64,000 bases of DNA from Glycomyces niveus (GTDB lineage Bacteria > Actinomycetota > Actinomycetes > Mycobacteriales > Micromonosporaceae), in contig NZ_JAGFNP010000018.1 in NCBI RefSeq assembly GCF_017592475.1, positions 19,288-83,287 of the forward strand. The letters run 5' to 3'. Under the pieces are notes generated by a model. It made no database searches. It was not told the origin of the DNA and was given only the letters and a program-made list of their open reading frames with translations. A program made the translations under genes and the position numbers. Below, piece by piece: positions 50,779 to 59,690 of the stretch (position 1 is the stretch's first letter; each line of letters starts with the position of its first letter).

Positions 50779-52950
50779 CTAGTCCCCGTACATGATGTCG
50801 CGTGACGGCGGCGTGAACGGGAGGACCTTCTCGCCCTTCAAGGCGTCCCTGAAGATCTTCCCCACGGTCTCCTTCGAGGTGGACGTGTTGCCCGTGCCCA
50901 CCGGGTTGAAGATGTAGTCGGGGTCGGCCATGAACGCGCCCACCGTCAGCTGCGGCGTGTACCCCAGGAACCACGAGGCCCGGTTGTTGTCCGTCGTACC
51001 GGACTTGCCCGCGATGGGCCGCCCGGCCAGGGTGCCCACCACCTTCGAGGTGCCCCAGGGCCCGCATTGCGCACCCTTGCGCTCGGTCTCGGTGACGCAC
51101 CGGCCCGCGTCGGTCGCGGCCCGCGCCACGTCCGCGTCGAGCTCCTGGTGGCAGCGCGGCGAGGCGGCGTCGAGGTCGTGGCCCTCCGGGTCGATGATGC
51201 GCAGCGCGGGTAGCGGTTCGCAGTACAGGCCGTCGGCGGCGAGCGTGTTGAACACGTTCGTCATCTCGATCGGCTGCACGTCGGAGACGCCCAGGGTGAA
51301 CGGCCCCCAGCCCGAGCGGCGCTCCTCCGAGGCGTAGTACGCGTCGCCTTCGGAGCGCCACTGCAGGCCCATCCGCTCGGCCATCTCCACCGCCTTGTCG
51401 GCCCCGACCCTGTCGATGAGCTGCGCGAAGTACGTGTTCACCGACATCCCGAACCCGGACCACATGTCGCGGTTGCCCGCCATCGCCGCGGAGCCGTTCT
51501 TCGGGCACCATCTGCCGCCGCACGCGGTCGTCGCGGAGACGAAGCTCGTGGCGACCCGGTTGGGGGAGTGGATGTTGTAGTCGAGCGGGTAGCCCGCGTC
51601 GAGCGCGGCGAGCATCGTGAAGATCTTGAACGTCGACCCTGCCTGGTAGCCGCCCTCGGCGCCGCCGCCGAGCACCGGGTTCACGGTGTTCGGGTAGTTG
51701 CCCTTGCGGTCGAAGGACGGGTTCGAGTGCGGCCCGTTGTGCTTCTGGTCGTACGAGAACACCCGGTTGAGGCCGAGCGCCTTGACGCGGCCGGTGCCCG
51801 GCTCCATGACGACGGCGCCGTGCGCGAGCTTCGACTCGTTGCTCTTGGCGTTGTTGACATGTTTGTTCGCCATCGTCTGCAGCTCGGGGTCGAGCGTGGT
51901 GATGATCGTGTACCCGCCCTGGCGCAGTTCGCGCTCGCGCTCGGCAGGGGTCGCCCCGAAGGCGTCCTGCTCTCGCCACCAGCGGCGGAAGTAGTCGCAG
52001 AAGAACCCGAACTCGGAGGGCGTGCCCTCGATGCCGATGCAGGAGTTCGGCGGGTCCGAGACGTCCAGCTCGATCGGCAGGCCCCGCACCTGGGAGGCGT
52101 CGCCGTGCGAGAGGTAGTCGATGTCGACCATCCGGTCGAGCACCCAGTTGCGGCGCGCGAGCGCCTGCGTCTGGTCGGAGGTGATCGGGTCGTACGCGGA
52201 CGGGGCCTGCACGAGCCCGGCGAGCGTGGCCGACTCCTGCAGGTTGAGGTCGCTCGGGTGCTTGGAGAAGTACACCTGGGCGGCGGCGAAGATCCCGTAC
52301 GCGTTGTGCCCGAAGTACGCCTGGTTGAGGTACCGCTCGAGGATCTCGTCCTTGGTCAGCTGCTCCTCGACGGCCATCGCGAGTCGGGCCTCGCGGAGCT
52401 TGCGGACGGCGGTCTGCTCGGTGGCGGCGATGACCTCGTCGATGGTCTCGGCGTTGAGCTGGAGCGCGCCGCGCACGTACTGCATGGTGATGGTGGAGGC
52501 GCCCTGCTGGACCCCGCCGGAGGAGTTGTTGGCGACCATGGCGCGCACGATGCCCCGGTAGTCGACGCCGTTGTGCGTGTAGAACCGCGAGTCCTCGGCC
52601 GAGACCATGGCCTGCTGCATGACGGGCGCGACCTCGTCCAAGTCGACGTGGCGGCGGAACTCGTCGTAGAAGAGGCTCACCAGCGTCTCGCCGTCGGCCG
52701 CGTACACGTACGAGGTGAGCGGCGGGTCGGTCTCGGTGACCGCGACGGAGAGCGTGTCGATCGAGTTGAACCCGGCTTTCGCGCTCAAGCCCGCCATGGC
52801 GGCGAGCGGGAAGAGCAGTGCGGCGATGGCGAGCCCGGCGAGCAGGCTCGTGCGCAGCAGCGCGTAGACGCCTTCGGCGGACGGGCCGGATTCATCGCTC
52901 CCGTGTGCGGACAGTCCGGGCACACGGTGCTGGCGGGGTCGATCGCGCAT
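50779..52950 (-). CDS. class A penicillin-binding protein
   Basis: The 723-residue bifunctional enzyme has a cytoplasmic N-terminus, one helix (about 30-55), a GT51 transglycosylase domain (AMVSAEDSRFYTHNGVDYRG, QQGASTITMQYVR, RYLNQAYFGHNAYG) and a transpeptidase with GSTFK (catalytic Ser), SVN and KSGTT motifs. It polymerises and crosslinks peptidoglycan. No PASTA domain is seen at its C-terminus. ATG 52950 stands 6 bases after TAGGCT. Confidence 0.92.
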   Translation of the reverse strand: MRDRPRQHRVPGLSAHGSDESGPSAEGVYALLRTSLLAGLAIAALLFPLAAMAGLSAKAGFNSIDTLSVAVTETDPPLTSYVYAADGETLVSLFYDEFRRHVDLDEVAPVMQQAMVSAEDSRFYTHNGVDYRGIVRAMVANNSSGGVQQGASTITMQYVRGALQLNAETIDEVIAATEQTAVRKLREARLAMAVEEQLTKDEILERYLNQAYFGHNAYGIFAAAQVYFSKHPSDLNLQESATLAGLVQAPSAYDPITSDQTQALARRNWVLDRMVDIDYLSHGDASQVRGLPIELDVSDPPNSCIGIEGTPSEFGFFCDYFRRWWREQDAFGATPAERERELRQGGYTIITTLDPELQTMANKHVNNAKSNESKLAHGAVVMEPGTGRVKALGLNRVFSYDQKHNGPHSNPSFDRKGNYPNTVNPVLGGGAEGGYQAGSTFKIFTMLAALDAGYPLDYNIHSPNRVATSFVSATTACGGRWCPKNGSAAMAGNRDMWSGFGMSVNTYFAQLIDRVGADKAVEMAERMGLQWRSEGDAYYASEERRSGWGPFTLGVSDVQPIEMTNVFNTLAADGLYCEPLPALRIIDPEGHDLDAASPRCHQELDADVARAATDAGRCVTETERKGAQCGPWGTSKVVGTLAGRPIAGKSGTTDNNRASWFLGYTPQLTVGAFMADPDYIFNPVGTGNTSTSKETVGKIFRDALKGEKVLPFTPPSRDIMYGD

Positions 52951-53170
52951 ATATCCAGCCTAGGGCACATGGATGGCCGCAAGGTGAAAAACCTCACGAC
53001 CACTGGCATTGCTTTCCCCAAGGCGCCGAATGTAATGCGTGCTCGCATAACTCTGGCAAGTCCCGCATCGCGGGTTTCGCGTAACAGGCTCGCAATCCGC
53101 CGGTTAGATGCACGCGATGAAACCCGCATACGCTTGTCGAGTCTTACTGGGAGTGCTGGAGGAGGCACAC

Positions 53171-54364
53171 GTGTCGGTCTACGAGATCGGTCTGCGGCTG
53201 CAGGGCAAGCCCGTGCTCGTCGTCGGCGGCGGTTCCATCGCCGGGCGCCGGGTCCCCCGCCTGCTGGCCGCGGGCGCCCGCGTCCTGCTGGTCGCCCCCG
53301 AGGCCACCACCACGCTCTCGGACTACGCCGCCGCCGGGGAGATCCAGTGGGAGCGGCGCGAGTGGCGCTCGGGCGACGGCGACGACGCCTGGTTCGTGCT
53401 CGCCGCCACGGACGTCCCCGAGGTGAACGCGGCCGTCGCGGCCGAGGCCGAGGCCCGCCGCACCTGGTGCGTGCGCGCCGACGACGCCGCTGCCTCCGGC
53501 GCCTGGACCCTCGCGCACACCGAGTTCGACGGCGTCGCCGTCGCGGTCTCCGCCTCCGGCGACCCGCGCCGCGCCGCCGCGGTCCGCGACGCGATCGCCG
53601 CGGGCCTGCGCACCGGCGACATCGACGCGCCCCGCAGCCGCACCGTCCGCCCCGCCGGCGTCGCCCTCGTGGGCGCCGGCCCCGGCGACGCCGACCTCAT
53701 CACCCTCCGCGGCCTCGAACTGCTCCGCCAGGCCGAAGTGGTCGTCTCCGACCGGCTCGCCCCGCAGGAGCTGCTCGACATGCTCGCCGAGGACGTCGAG
53801 ATCGTCGACGCCGCGAAGCTCCCGTACGGGCGGCACACCACGCAGGAGCAGATCAACGCCGTCATGGTCGAGCGCGCCCTCGAAGGCAAGTTCGTGGTCC
53901 GCCTCAAGGGCGGCGACGGCTTCGTCTTCGGCCGCGGCGCCGAGGAGCTCGACGCCTGCCTCGCGGCCGGCGTGCCTGTCGAAGTCGTCCCGGGCCTCTC
54001 CTCTTCCATCGCCGGACCGGCCGCCGCCGGGGTCCCGGTGACCGAGCGCGGCGTCGTCCACGACTTCACCGTCGCCACCGGCCACGTGCCCCCGGGCCCG
54101 CAGAGCAAGGTCAACTGGACCGCGCTGGGCGCCGGAAACGGGACGATCGTGCTGCTCATGGCCGTCAAGAACCGGGCCGCGATCGCCGCCGCGCTCATCG
54201 AGGGCGGCCGCGCCCCGGAGACGCCGGTGCGGATCGTCGAGAACGCGACGACGAAGAACCAGACCGTCCGCCAATGCGCCCTCGCCGACCTCGGCGTCAC
54301 CGAAGCGCACCACCCGTCCGTCATCGTCATCGGGGACGTCGCCGGGAGGGCCCGCGAACTGTGA
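53171..54364 (+). CDS. siroheme synthase-like uroporphyrinogen-III methyltransferase (CysG-type fusion)
   Basis: The 397-residue protein fuses a precorrin-2 dehydrogenase-like NAD domain (residues 1-150, VLVVGGGSIAGRRVPRLL, VSASGDPRRAAAVRDAI) to a SAM methyltransferase (about 160-397, ALVGAGPGDADLITLRGL, YGRHTTQEQIN, RLKGGDGFVFGRGAEE, VVPGLSSSIAGPAAAGVPVT). It makes precorrin-2 and perhaps siroheme. The dehydratase/chelatase middle domain of CysG is shortened. GTG 53171 follows GGAGG by 6 bases. Confidence 0.88.
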   Translation: MSVYEIGLRLQGKPVLVVGGGSIAGRRVPRLLAAGARVLLVAPEATTTLSDYAAAGEIQWERREWRSGDGDDAWFVLAATDVPEVNAAVAAEAEARRTWCVRADDAAASGAWTLAHTEFDGVAVAVSASGDPRRAAAVRDAIAAGLRTGDIDAPRSRTVRPAGVALVGAGPGDADLITLRGLELLRQAEVVVSDRLAPQELLDMLAEDVEIVDAAKLPYGRHTTQEQINAVMVERALEGKFVVRLKGGDGFVFGRGAEELDACLAAGVPVEVVPGLSSSIAGPAAAGVPVTERGVVHDFTVATGHVPPGPQSKVNWTALGAGNGTIVLLMAVKNRAAIAAALIEGGRAPETPVRIVENATTKNQTVRQCALADLGVTEAHHPSVIVIGDVAGRAREL

Positions 54365-54391
54365 GTTCCCGCAGGTAGAGGCTGAAATTCA

Positions 54392-54422
54392 GGCGGCGCC
54401 GGAGGTTCACTCCGGCGCCGCC
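54392..54422 (+). terminator. 13-bp perfect terminator hairpin
   Basis: GGCGGCGCCGGAG (54392-54404) pairs with CTCCGGCGCCGCC (54410-54422), followed by GCAGTTTT. It ends the siroheme gene. Confidence 0.75.
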
Positions 54423-54484
54423 GCAGTTTTACCTGATCCACTCTTTACAAGCCTGAACACAGGCCGTAATATTCGTCCATCAAC

Positions 54485-54590
54485 AGCGCAGCGATCGTTG
54501 CGCTAAACCACCGTGGTCACGTTCTGCACCACTGGTGTACTTCCATTCAAGCGGGTGACCCCGCTGACCCTTTTTGTCCTTTTTGGAGTG
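54485..54590 (+). promoter_or_regulatory. structured leader with attenuator-like terminator before the P-loop gene
   Basis: Three stems occur in 90 bases: AGCGCA/TGCGCT (54485-54504), a 9-bp stem with one bulge (54509-54537) and AGCGGG-TGAC-CCCGCT (54550-54565). The last is followed by GACCC and two T-runs (54571-54575, 54580-54584), directly before the GGAG ribosome site. It looks like an attenuator or an RNA switch controlling the following gene. Confidence 0.55.
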
Positions 54591-54593
54591 TGC

Positions 54594-55685
54594 ATGCGCA
54601 TTCGTGAGTTCTCTGCTGAGCTCGCTTCGCGGCTGAAAGTCGCCTACGCGGTCCGGAATGTCGACCTGACATCGCCCGGGCTGACCCTGGTCGACGGATG
54701 CGCGCCGCGACCCGGCCACATCCTGGCCGCGCGGGTCGACGCGATCGGGCACCACAACTGGCTCGAGCTCGCCACCGGCCGCAAGGCCACCATCTACCCG
54801 GGAGACGAGATCCTCCTGGCCTTCGGCGAGCGGTACGCGCCGGACCAGTACGAATCACGCGTGCCCGACGTGCTCGGCACCTCGGTCGACCTGGTCGCCG
54901 CCGGCGGCGTCGCGGGCGAGGTCCTCTCGCGCCACGGCGACATGCGCCCGCCGACCCGGCTGGAGCCCCTGGGCATCCTCGCCGACCGCGAAGGCGTCCC
55001 GCTCGACCTGCGCCGCTACAGCGTGCTCGCGCCGTTCGGACTCGGCGACCACCCGCCCGTGGTCTGCGTCGTCGGCACCTCCATGAACGCGGGGAAGTCC
55101 ACCACCGCCGCCAGCGTGATCCGCGGCCTGTCGCGCGGCGGCCGCCGCGTCGCCGGCATCAAGATCACCGGCACCGGCGCCGGGGGCGACCCGTGGATGT
55201 TCCGCGACTCCGGCGCTGTCGTCGCCGCGGACTTCACCGACGGCGGCTACCCGACCACCGCGGGCATCCCGGTGCCCGAGCTGGCCGAACTCGCCCAGAC
55301 GCTCTACCACCACGCCGCCGCGCACGACGTCGAGGCCGTGGTCATGGAGATCGCCGACGGCATCCTGCAGGCCGAGACCTCCGCGCTGCTCGAGCACCCG
55401 CTGGTGCGCGAACTCGTGGACGGCGTGGTCCTCGCCGCCGCCGACGCCGCCGGCGCCCGCTACGGTGCGATGCACCTGCGCGGCCTCGGCCTCCCGGTGA
55501 TCGCCGCGTCCGGCAAGCTCACCCAGTCGCAGCTCGCGATCCGCGAGGCCACCGCCGGCATGGACGCCCCGGTCTACACCCCCGGCGAACTCGCCGAGGC
55601 GCATGTGGCCCAGGAGATCCTGGCGCTCGCGAACGTCGCCCGCGCCCGCCGCGCCGGCGTCCTCGAACTCGGCGAGGCCGCCTAG
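54594..55685 (+). CDS. P-loop protein of unknown function (DUF1611-like)
   Basis: The 363-residue protein has an N-terminal beta-rich part (1-150) of unknown function, then Walker A GTSMNAGKST at 161-170 and the following features 'EAVVMEIADGILQ' and 'LVDGVVLAAADAAGARYGAM', which resemble the DUF1611/MobB-like kinase-GTPase fold. The gene has no operon partners here. An in-frame GTG at 54513 would add 27 residues encoded across the attenuator-like hairpin; GGAG 5 bases before ATG 54594 favours the shorter form. Confidence 0.7.
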   Translation: MRIREFSAELASRLKVAYAVRNVDLTSPGLTLVDGCAPRPGHILAARVDAIGHHNWLELATGRKATIYPGDEILLAFGERYAPDQYESRVPDVLGTSVDLVAAGGVAGEVLSRHGDMRPPTRLEPLGILADREGVPLDLRRYSVLAPFGLGDHPPVVCVVGTSMNAGKSTTAASVIRGLSRGGRRVAGIKITGTGAGGDPWMFRDSGAVVAADFTDGGYPTTAGIPVPELAELAQTLYHHAAAHDVEAVVMEIADGILQAETSALLEHPLVRELVDGVVLAAADAAGARYGAMHLRGLGLPVIAASGKLTQSQLAIREATAGMDAPVYTPGELAEAHVAQEILALANVARARRAGVLELGEAA

Positions 55686-55760
55686 CGGACAGCCATGCAT
55701 AGACAGGTGTCGGCGGCCCGCAGGAGGTCGCCGAGAAAGCGAACATTGGCAGACGACTCA

Positions 55761-55786
55761 GGCGGTGCGCCCAGCGCACCGCCCCT
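55761..55786 (+). terminator. 10-bp hairpin with T-rich tail
   Basis: GGCGGTGCGC (55761-55770) pairs with GCGCACCGCC (55774-55783) around CCA, followed by CCTTT. It ends the P-loop gene. The rest of 55686-56018 shows no other gene; TAGGCT (55917-55922) may be a promoter box for the fn3 operon. Confidence 0.75.
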
Positions 55787-56018
55787 TTGCGTTTACAGGA
55801 CGCTTTCGCCTTGCCTACACGTGCCGGTAACGTGACCTGCTTGGACCACTTTGGGCCACCCCAGACCGATACCTTCTTGTGACAATGGCAGCCTAGTCCT
55901 GCTTGCACTGACGAATTAGGCTCGGGTTCGTGTGCCGCCCCCCGAGGCACCTGGGGCCCTTCTGGCGCTCGCGCCCCCACAACCCGGCATAGCTGACCCC
56001 GCAGAGGATTTCCCCCTT

Positions 56019-58646
56019 ATGACCACTCGCAACGTCGATGCCCGTCGCCTCAACGTCAAGGGCCTGCTCATCGCGATAGGCCTGCCGGTGGTGCTCGTCG
56101 GAGCGCTCGTCGCGACCCTCCTCGGCACGGGCGCGTTCAGCCGCGACAGCGAGCTCGAGGACTCGAGCCTGTGGCTGTGGACGACCCCGGCCGGCGAGAT
56201 CGCCCGTGTCAACGGCCTCACCGCCGCGACCGACGTGCGGTTCCCCCTCACCGACGCGGCCGGCAACGCCGTCCAGATCGAGCAGACCGACTCGCACCTG
56301 CTCCTGCGCGAGATCGCCTCGGGGAAGGTCTCCGCCATCGACCTCTCCACCCTCGAACTCACCGGCGAGGCCGAGACCGCCCCCGGCGAAGGCGTGCGCC
56401 TCGCGCTCGCCGACGAGGGCGCGTTCATCATCGACCAGACCCAGGGCCTGGTCAATCAAGTCGACCCGAGTTCGCTCGTCGCGATCGGCGACCCGCTGCA
56501 ATTCCCGGCGGGCCTCACCGGCGGCGCCTTCGACACCACCGGGAAGCTCTGGATCGGCGTGCCGCGCGAGGGCACGATCGTCCAGATCGAGCCGAAGGAC
56601 AAGGGCGCCCGAGCCGTCGCGACCGAAGTCGTGGCCGAGCCGCGCCAGGAACTGGCGCTCACCGTTCTCGGGGACGGCGTCGCCGTCCTCAACTCGACCG
56701 CCAAGCAGATGACGACGCTCCGCGCCGACGGCCGCAAGTCGGTGACCGATGTCGAGCTGGTCGGCCCCGCCGAGACCGCCGACACGAGCCCCGGCACCAT
56801 CGCCTCGGTCACCGTCACCGAGCCCCCGTCGATCGTCACGGTCAACGACGAGCAGGCGAAGACCTTCTCCATCTCCGCCGCCTCCTCCAACCTCCTCGGC
56901 GCCTCAGTCGAGTTCCACCAGCGGATCTACGTGCCGGACGGCGCCTCGGGCCTGGTCTGGGTCTACGACCTCGACGGCAAGGAGCTCGACCGCATCGAGA
57001 TCGACGCGGGCGGCGGCCCGGTCGAGCTCTACCACACCGGCGACACGCTCTTCGCCAACGCGGTCAACACGAACGCGGCCGTGGTCGTCTCCTCCGACGG
57101 CAACGCCCGCCAGGCCGAGAAGGACCGCGACGACATCCTCGGCGGCAACGCCCCGCCCGAAGACGAGGACGCCGAAGGCGACGAAGGCGACGAGGACGGC
57201 AGCGAAGAGTCCGCCCCGCAGATCGGCCCGCCCGGCGCGGTCACCAACCTGCGCGGCACCGTCGGCGACGGCCTCATCAACCTCTCGTGGGACGCCGCGC
57301 CCAACAACGGCTCCGCGCTCACGAAGTACACGATCGAAGGCGCGGGCGACTCCTGGGAGATCGCCCCGGACCAGCGCGTCTTGGAGATCGGCGACCTCGA
57401 GAACGGCACGCCCTACACCTTCACCGTGACCGCCCACAACGCCGAGGGCCAGGGCGACAGCGCCACCTCCCCGTCGATCACGCCTTCGGCCGATGTGCCC
57501 GACCCGGTCACGACCGTGGAGGCCACGGCCAACAACGACGGCACCGTCACCGTGAAGTGGGACGAGGCCAACGGCCAGGGTAACGACGTGAGCGGCTACC
57601 AGATCGAGGCCATCGCTTCCGGAAAGCAGTCGGTGGTCGGCCAGTCCGACACGACGACGTTCACCGTTCCCGAAGGGGCCCTTGAGTACGGGGTGCAGCA
57701 CGTCTTCCAGGTGACGACGCTGTCGGGAGCCGCGGCCTCGACGCCTTCGGCGCCGTCGAACTCGGTGACGCCGTTCAACGTGCCCGATGCTCCCACCGAA
57801 CTGATCGCCGAAACCGCTTCTGACGCGGCCGGATCGATCGACGTTGAGTGGCAGCGGCCCTCCGACAACGGCCGCGCCATTACGAAGTTCATCGTTCGGG
57901 CCGACGGCCAGACTGTGGAGGTCGACGGGAACACCACCAAGGCGCGTGTCTCCGGCTTCGACAACGGAGCCACGGTCCCGGTGTCGGTCGTCGCCGTGAA
58001 CGAGGCGGGCGAGTCCGAACCCGCTACGACCACTTCGAACACCATGGTCGCGCCTCAAGTGCAGTACTCCGACTCGTCTTCAACGACGTCGATGATGACC
58101 ATCGACTACACCTTTGACGACGGCGGAGGCGACGCCACCTGCGACCTCTACCGGTCGACCGCCACTGCGCCGGAAAAGTCGGAGCCCTGCGACGGAAGCT
58201 TCGAGGCCGGACCGCACTACGCCTCGACCACCCACAATTTCCGCATCGAGATCAGCAACCCGGCCGGGACCGCCGCCTCCGAGACCTTCCAGGTCAAGAC
58301 CCAGGACATCAACGGGCAGGTCTACTTCGGCTGCGACGAAGGCATGGACACGATCTACTGCAGGTCCGCCGACGGCATCGCCATCTACTCCGCCGCGAAC
58401 AACAACGGGAACTCGATCGGGAAGACGCACTCCGGAGACCGCCACAAGGCGTACTGCTGGACGACCGGTGCGTTCATCCGAAAGGGCGGCCAGGAGACCG
58501 ACGGAAACAACGATTACCACCAAGGCAAGAACGACTCCGACATCTGGATCAAGATCGACTACGCGTCCGACGCCTACATCCCCTTCGTGTGGTTCAACAT
58601 CGACGGTGTCGACAAGAACTCCGTTGGCGACCTCAAGAAATGCTGA
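56019..58646 (+). CDS. membrane-anchored fibronectin type III protein of PFNA-like operon
   Basis: The 875-residue protein has a helix at about 15-36, a beta-propeller-like region (45-370), an acidic linker ('EDEDAEGDEGDEDGSEE'), three fn3 domains (from PGAVTNLRG, PDPVTTVEA and PDAPTELIA) and a C-terminal SH3-like module with six cysteines (CDEGMDTIYC, KAYC, final KKC). It faces outward. GAGG lies about 11 bases before ATG 56019; a GTG at 55932 would add 29 Pro/Ala-rich residues. It begins fn3-moxR-DUF58-tgm. Confidence 0.85.
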   Translation: MTTRNVDARRLNVKGLLIAIGLPVVLVGALVATLLGTGAFSRDSELEDSSLWLWTTPAGEIARVNGLTAATDVRFPLTDAAGNAVQIEQTDSHLLLREIASGKVSAIDLSTLELTGEAETAPGEGVRLALADEGAFIIDQTQGLVNQVDPSSLVAIGDPLQFPAGLTGGAFDTTGKLWIGVPREGTIVQIEPKDKGARAVATEVVAEPRQELALTVLGDGVAVLNSTAKQMTTLRADGRKSVTDVELVGPAETADTSPGTIASVTVTEPPSIVTVNDEQAKTFSISAASSNLLGASVEFHQRIYVPDGASGLVWVYDLDGKELDRIEIDAGGGPVELYHTGDTLFANAVNTNAAVVVSSDGNARQAEKDRDDILGGNAPPEDEDAEGDEGDEDGSEESAPQIGPPGAVTNLRGTVGDGLINLSWDAAPNNGSALTKYTIEGAGDSWEIAPDQRVLEIGDLENGTPYTFTVTAHNAEGQGDSATSPSITPSADVPDPVTTVEATANNDGTVTVKWDEANGQGNDVSGYQIEAIASGKQSVVGQSDTTTFTVPEGALEYGVQHVFQVTTLSGAAASTPSAPSNSVTPFNVPDAPTELIAETASDAAGSIDVEWQRPSDNGRAITKFIVRADGQTVEVDGNTTKARVSGFDNGATVPVSVVAVNEAGESEPATTTSNTMVAPQVQYSDSSSTTSMMTIDYTFDDGGGDATCDLYRSTATAPEKSEPCDGSFEAGPHYASTTHNFRIEISNPAGTAASETFQVKTQDINGQVYFGCDEGMDTIYCRSADGIAIYSAANNNGNSIGKTHSGDRHKAYCWTTGAFIRKGGQETDGNNDYHQGKNDSDIWIKIDYASDAYIPFVWFNIDGVDKNSVGDLKKC

Positions 58647-58661
58647 ATAGGAAGACGACCC

Positions 58662-59690
58662 ATGCACGACACCTCGCAGACCCATCCGCTGCAAGTGCCT
58701 AGGCGCATTCAGCAGCAACCGGTCCAGCTGGGCGCCGCGCAGGCCGAGCAGTTCGCCGCGACGTTCGACGCGCTCGCGGCGGCGGTCGACACCGTCGTGC
58801 TCGGCAAGCAGGAGGTCGTGCGCCTGGCGCTGACGGCCATGTTCGCGCAGGGCCACATCCTGCTCGAAGACGTGCCCGGCACCGGCAAGACGACCCTCGC
58901 CCGCACCATCGCGGCGGCGGTCTCGGGCCAGTGGCGGCGCATCCAGTTCACGCCCGACCTCCTGCCCTCGGACGTCTCGGGTGTCACGATCTTCAACCAG
59001 GCCAGCGGCGCCTTCGAGTTCCACCCCGGCCCGGTCTTCGCGAACATCGTGATCGCCGACGAGATCAACCGGGCCAGCCCGAAGACCCAGTCGGCGCTCC
59101 TCGAGGTCATGGAGGAAGGCCGGGTCACCGTCGACGGCAACCCGCACCAGGTGCCGCAGCCGTTCCTCGTGGTCGCCACCCAGAACCCCGTCGAGATGGA
59201 CGGCACCTACCGCCTCCCCGAAGCCCAACTCGACCGCTTCCTCGTGAAGCTCTCGGTCGGCTACCCCGTGGAGGCCGCCGAGATCGAGGTCCTGCGCGGC
59301 ACCCACCAGCGCAGCCCCGAACACCTCGCGCCCGTGATCGACACCGACACGGTCGCGCAGATGGCGGAGATGGCCAAGCACGTCTACATCGCCGAGCCGC
59401 TGTACGCGTACCTCGTGCAGCTCGCGAACGCGACCCGCAACCACCCGCAGGTGGCCGTCGGCGTCAGCCCGCGCGGTCTCATCGCCTTGACCAGGGCCGC
59501 AAGCGTGTTCGCGCTCTCGCAGGGCCGCACGTACATCATCCCGGAGGATGTGAAGGCCCTGGCCGGACCGGTGTTCGCGCATCGCGTCCAGCTCGCGCCC
59601 GACGCCGCCATGCGCGGCATCACCGGTGCTCAGATCGTCTCGGACGCCTTCGACCAGGTCCCGGTCCCGCTGCCGGCTTCGGCGGCATGA
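58662..59690 (+). CDS. MoxR family AAA ATPase
   Basis: The 342-residue protein has Walker A EDVPGTGKTTL, Walker B NIVIADEINRASPKTQS, sensor ATQNPVEM and arginine finger EAQLDRFL. MoxR proteins act as chaperones that load or activate partner proteins, here most likely the DUF58 protein. Its stop overlaps the DUF58 start. Confidence 0.92.
   Translation: MHDTSQTHPLQVPRRIQQQPVQLGAAQAEQFAATFDALAAAVDTVVLGKQEVVRLALTAMFAQGHILLEDVPGTGKTTLARTIAAAVSGQWRRIQFTPDLLPSDVSGVTIFNQASGAFEFHPGPVFANIVIADEINRASPKTQSALLEVMEEGRVTVDGNPHQVPQPFLVVATQNPVEMDGTYRLPEAQLDRFLVKLSVGYPVEAAEIEVLRGTHQRSPEHLAPVIDTDTVAQMAEMAKHVYIAEPLYAYLVQLANATRNHPQVAVGVSPRGLIALTRAASVFALSQGRTYIIPEDVKALAGPVFAHRVQLAPDAAMRGITGAQIVSDAFDQVPVPLPASAA

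Noticed and set aside
53108..53170. Upstream extension of the siroheme gene from ATG 53108
   Set aside because: GTG 53171 has a GGAGG at correct spacing and the family N-terminus starts there.
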